Assembly (NCBI RefSeq): GCF_006149005.1
Contig: NZ_VBSL01000007.1
Coordinates: 186,001 to 250,000 of the forward strand
DNA: 64,000 nucleotides
Source of the DNA: Larkinella sp. C7
GTDB lineage: Bacteria > Bacteroidota > Bacteroidia > Cytophagales > Spirosomataceae
Direction of reading: 5' to 3'
Both the position numbers and the translations under genes were made by a program. Of the stretch, positions 61,427 through 64,000 are shown piece by piece. Below the pieces are notes generated by a model, which was given only the letters and a program-made list of their open reading frames with translations, did not search any database and was not told the DNA's origin. Positions within the stretch are counted from its first letter, which is position 1; every line of letters starts with the position of its first letter.

Positions 61427-62737
61427 TTATTCGGTTATGACACCGTATACGTCGAACTCGTGGGCTTCTGTAACGCGCACCCTGGCAAAATCGCCCTGAC
61501 GGACGTATTGCCCCGCCGGAACAAGCACTTCATTGTCAACTTCGGGCGAGTCAAACTCCGTCCGGCCAATGAAAAAACCGCCTTCTTTCCGGTCGAAAAG
61601 CACCTTGTAGGTCTTGCCGAGTTTGGCCTGATTCAGTTCCGATGAGATACCCTGTTGCAGATCCATGATGGCGTCGGCGCGCTCCTGCTTGATGTCGGCC
61701 GGTACATCGTCGGGCATCGTGTAGGAATGCGTATTGTCTTCGTGGGAATACGTAAAAGCACCCAGCCGGTCGAACCGCATCCGTTCGACAAAATCATACG
61801 TTTCGTCAAACATGGCTTCGGTTTCGCCGGGATGGCCGACAATCAACGTGGTCCGGAGCGCAATACCGGGTACTTTTTCGCGAATGGTGTCGATCAGGGC
61901 TTCGGTTTTCTCGCGGGTAATGCCCCGGCGCATGGATTTCAGGAGTTCAGTCGAGCCGGTTTGCAGCGGCATGTCGAGGTAGTTACAAACGTTCGACCGC
62001 TCGCGCATCACATCGAGCACATCCATCGGAAAACCGGACGGATAGGCATATTGCAAGCGAATCCATTCAATGCCTTCGACGTCGGCCAGGCGATTGATGA
62101 GGTCGGCCAGCGTGCGTTTTTTATAAATATCCAGCCCGTAATAGGTCAAATCCTGGGCAATCAGAATCAGTTCTTTGGTGCCGCGCCGGGCCAGCGACTG
62201 CGCTTCTTTGATCAGTTCTTCCGCCGGACGCGAAACGTGGTGTCCGCGCATGAGCGGAATCGCACAAAACGAACAGGGGCGGTCGCAGCCTTCCGCAATT
62301 TTCAGGTATGCATAATGGGCGGGGGTCGTCAAAAGCCGTTCGCCCACGAGTTCGTGTTTGTAATCGGCTTTCAGCGTTTTCAGCAATCGCGGCAATTCAT
62401 TGGTACCAAACCACGCATCGACGGTCGGCATTTCAATCTCCAGTTCGTCTTTGTAGCGGTGTGACAAACAGCCGGTTACGTATACTTTATCGACCACGCC
62501 CGCATCCTTGGCATCTACATACCGCAGAATGGTGTTGATCGATTCCTCCTTTGCATTGTCGATAAAACCGCAGGTGTTAATGACCACAATGTTGGCATCG
62601 TCTTTCTTCGATTCGTGCGAAACGTTGTAGCCGTTGCCTTTCAGTTGGGTAAATAATACTTCCGAATCCACCAGGTTTTTGGAGCAGCCCAGCGTGACGA
62701 TATTGATTTTATTCGTGCGTAATCCTTTTGTTTTCAA
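61427..62737 (-). CDS. rimO: Ribosomal protein S12 methylthiotransferase RimO
   Basis: 436 aa radical SAM methylthiotransferase. Auxiliary [4Fe-4S] cysteines C18, C56 and C90 in the UPF0004 domain; radical SAM cluster C151-x3-C155-x2-C158 (EGCDRPCSFCAIP); C-terminal TRAM domain from about 370. It methylthiolates Asp of ribosomal protein S12. The sequence (LGCSKNLVDSEVL, CGFIDNAKEESI) fits RimO rather than MiaB. The histidine kinase lies downstream on the same strand with a 70-base gap. Confidence 0.97.
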   Translation of the reverse strand: MKTKGLRTNKINIVTLGCSKNLVDSEVLFTQLKGNGYNVSHESKKDDANIVVINTCGFIDNAKEESINTILRYVDAKDAGVVDKVYVTGCLSHRYKDELEIEMPTVDAWFGTNELPRLLKTLKADYKHELVGERLLTTPAHYAYLKIAEGCDRPCSFCAIPLMRGHHVSRPAEELIKEAQSLARRGTKELILIAQDLTYYGLDIYKKRTLADLINRLADVEGIEWIRLQYAYPSGFPMDVLDVMRERSNVCNYLDMPLQTGSTELLKSMRRGITREKTEALIDTIREKVPGIALRTTLIVGHPGETEAMFDETYDFVERMRFDRLGAFTYSHEDNTHSYTMPDDVPADIKQERADAIMDLQQGISSELNQAKLGKTYKVLFDRKEGGFFIGRTEFDSPEVDNEVLVPAGQYVRQGDFARVRVTEAHEFDVYGVITE

Positions 62738-62830
62738 AGTAGTAGAATGCTAAGTACCCGGAGCGGTGACCGTTCTGGCACAACACCGGTATTTTGGGCA
62801 AAGTTCGGAAAAGTACAATTCAGGAGAAAG

Positions 62831-63472
62831 TTATGGGGCAACAATCCAAGGAATTTTGTGCGGAACATACTGAATCGGGACGGTTTTGAAATAGTCGTCG
62901 ATGGCGAAATCAAGGTAGCTTTTGTTTAGATTGAGGTAAACCGCATGGCCGTTCTTCAATTTGAAAATCAGATAACTGTAGCCAGCGACCATTTTGCTGG
63001 ACTTTAGACCGGACCCGTGTTTTTCAATTTCCTGCACGTCATCGGCCGAAAATCGGATTATTTCCTCCGCTGTATCGATTGTCAGGCTTTTATCTGCTGG
63101 GTCAAGCGTAACGGTTTTGTTTCGGGTGATGAGCCAATATTGCCAATCCAGCTTAAAAACAGAAGCAATCAACCACAGAGCATAAAGACAAGCCGCAAAC
63201 AATCCTAAACTGACCATCCAGTGCCAAAAGGAGTTGGAGGCTGGCATTAATACAAATACATCCGCATACAGCATGGAGACCATGAGCAAGGTAATCACCA
63301 CATTTAAAATGTAATCAAAGCGCGTGAAATATTGCCAGTCCTCAATTTTGTAGCGAACAACAATCACTAACGGGGATTCGTCGCCGATGGTTTTGGCGGT
63401 GTAGCGGAGCAACTTGTAGATGACCCAGGCGAAGGGGGTAAGAACCGAAACCGTGATCAAAAAAGCGTTCAT
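62831..63472 (-). CDS. Two-helix membrane protein with PH-like (YcxB-type) domain
   Basis: 213 aa. Membrane helices at about 1-22, 55-75 and 88-108, followed by a C-terminal beta-rich domain (YWLITRNKTVTLDPADKSLTIDT, VAGYSYLIFKLKNGHAVYLNLN) like the bacterial PH/YcxB-type domains of membrane proteins. Family assignment is tentative and the function unknown. It starts 5 bases after the stop of the upstream lipoprotein gene, forming a two-gene operon. Confidence 0.6.
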   Translation of the reverse strand: MNAFLITVSVLTPFAWVIYKLLRYTAKTIGDESPLVIVVRYKIEDWQYFTRFDYILNVVITLLMVSMLYADVFVLMPASNSFWHWMVSLGLFAACLYALWLIASVFKLDWQYWLITRNKTVTLDPADKSLTIDTAEEIIRFSADDVQEIEKHGSGLKSSKMVAGYSYLIFKLKNGHAVYLNLNKSYLDFAIDDYFKTVPIQYVPHKIPWIVAP

Positions 63473-63477
63473 GACGG

Positions 63478-63951
63478 TTAAAATACCGCCTGATATGAGA
63501 TATCAAACGCGATTGTGGACCGGCGGTTTTTCTCCACCGTCACCGGAAAAATGTTGTTTTGGCCGTCGGAGAGGTTGGCGTACAAGCCTTTTTCTTCCTG
63601 CACAAAAACGGAATAACTACCGGCGGGCAGACTTATACAAAATTTTCCGTCTGTATCGGATTTGACTTTTTTGATGAACCGGGTGTTGATTTTGGTGTAA
63701 AAACCGTCGTCGGTGGCTTCCGTCTGGTCAATTTTCGTCAATTCATAAATCAAAACCTCCCGGACAACGGGCTGGCCTTTCGGCTGCGGTCGGTCGGGGC
63801 CGGGCATGTGGTTGCCGGATTTGAATAGAACCGTTCCGCAAATGCCCTGAAATGACTTGCTGTGCTGACTGGGTTTGCAGGCGATGAAAAGGGTGAATGC
63901 CAGCAGGAGCAAAGATGGTTTTAGAATGTTGGAGAGTTGATTATCAGGCAT
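63478..63951 (-). CDS. Lipoprotein with carboxypeptidase-regulatory-like domain
   Basis: 157 aa from the ATG at 63951, beginning MPDNQLSNILKPSLLLLAFTL with lipobox FIAC; a start at 63966 would add 5 residues. The mature part, with GTVLFKSGNHMPGP, VSDTDGKFCISLPAGSYSVFVQ-type strands and an ending typical of SpaA/carboxypeptidase-D-like folds, is a single beta-sandwich. It is probably a small cell-surface or periplasmic lipoprotein. Its promoter would lie beyond the visible AT-rich end of the window. Confidence 0.7.
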   Translation of the reverse strand: MPDNQLSNILKPSLLLLAFTLFIACKPSQHSKSFQGICGTVLFKSGNHMPGPDRPQPKGQPVVREVLIYELTKIDQTEATDDGFYTKINTRFIKKVKSDTDGKFCISLPAGSYSVFVQEEKGLYANLSDGQNNIFPVTVEKNRRSTIAFDISYQAVF

Positions 63952-64000
63952 ATTTCTCTTTGACAAAATGAAGGAAATTTTCGGATCTTATGATCAAATC

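Overview
The window reads as the chromosome of a Bacteroidota bacterium, most likely order Cytophagales near Spirosomataceae (Larkinella/Spirosoma-like). The evidence is promoters of the TTG-N19-21-TAnnTTTG type, a secreted subtilisin with a C-terminal type IX secretion sorting domain, DUF2480 and DUF4296 proteins, a bacillithiol enzyme (BshC), an OMP beta-barrel family protein, Tat-exported Gfo/Idh/MocA oxidoreductases, and rpmH-rnpA followed by an S41 protease instead of yidC. Base composition is moderate (roughly 50-55% GC by eye), with AT-rich stretches at about 3480-3985 and 42420-42720. There is one tRNA gene (Leu-CAG); no rRNA, CRISPR array or complete insertion sequence was seen.

Layout. 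1-8150: end of an outer-membrane barrel gene, an M28 peptidase, a lone IS630-type HTH gene, a zinc alcohol dehydrogenase, a two-gene Tat/sugar operon, a small secreted protein and tRNA-Leu. 8280-14900: beta-CASP metallo-hydrolase, PBP1C, Gfo/Idh/MocA oxidoreductase, ThuA-like protein, Nudix hydrolase. 14850-24160: Na+/solute symporter and myo-inositol oxygenase, a serine hydrolase, PadR-BshC-formyl-THF cyclo-ligase, DUF1080, another Gfo/Idh/MocA oxidoreductase and a Tll0287-like lipoprotein. 24330-36500: housekeeping core (prfA, uvrB, rpmH, rnpA, S41 protease, tsaB, rnhB) with a GH30 glycosidase and an M61 peptidase. 36580-42240: DUF58/VWA operon, DUF4296, protoporphyrinogen oxidase, polyprenol-phosphate mannosyltransferase. 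42700-52740: secreted S8 protease, DinB-like protein, half-size EamA transporter, a HepT-MntA toxin-antitoxin pair, gcvT, comB. 52800-64000: acyl carrier protein, MarR-controlled EmrAB-TolC-type efflux operon, aldehyde dehydrogenase, 7TMR-DISM histidine kinase, rimO and two small envelope proteins.

How genes fit together. Tat-exported oxidoreductases, a sugar isomerase/epimerase, DUF1080 (3-keto-disaccharide hydrolase family), a ThuA-domain protein, inositol oxygenase plus symporter, and GH30 suggest scavenging of plant-type polyols and glycosides. The efflux operon and its divergent marR share a promoter region with two 19-bp palindromes 51 bp apart.

The most unusual signal is non-coding. 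At least eight intergenic gaps hold long, nearly perfect inverted repeats (arms up to 33 bp) built from reiterated short words. Several fall into sequence families with conserved loops or flanks, they often abut the next start codon, and two related stretches are incorporated in reading frames (in the formyl-THF cyclo-ligase linker and in the signal-peptide region of the VWA-operon protein).
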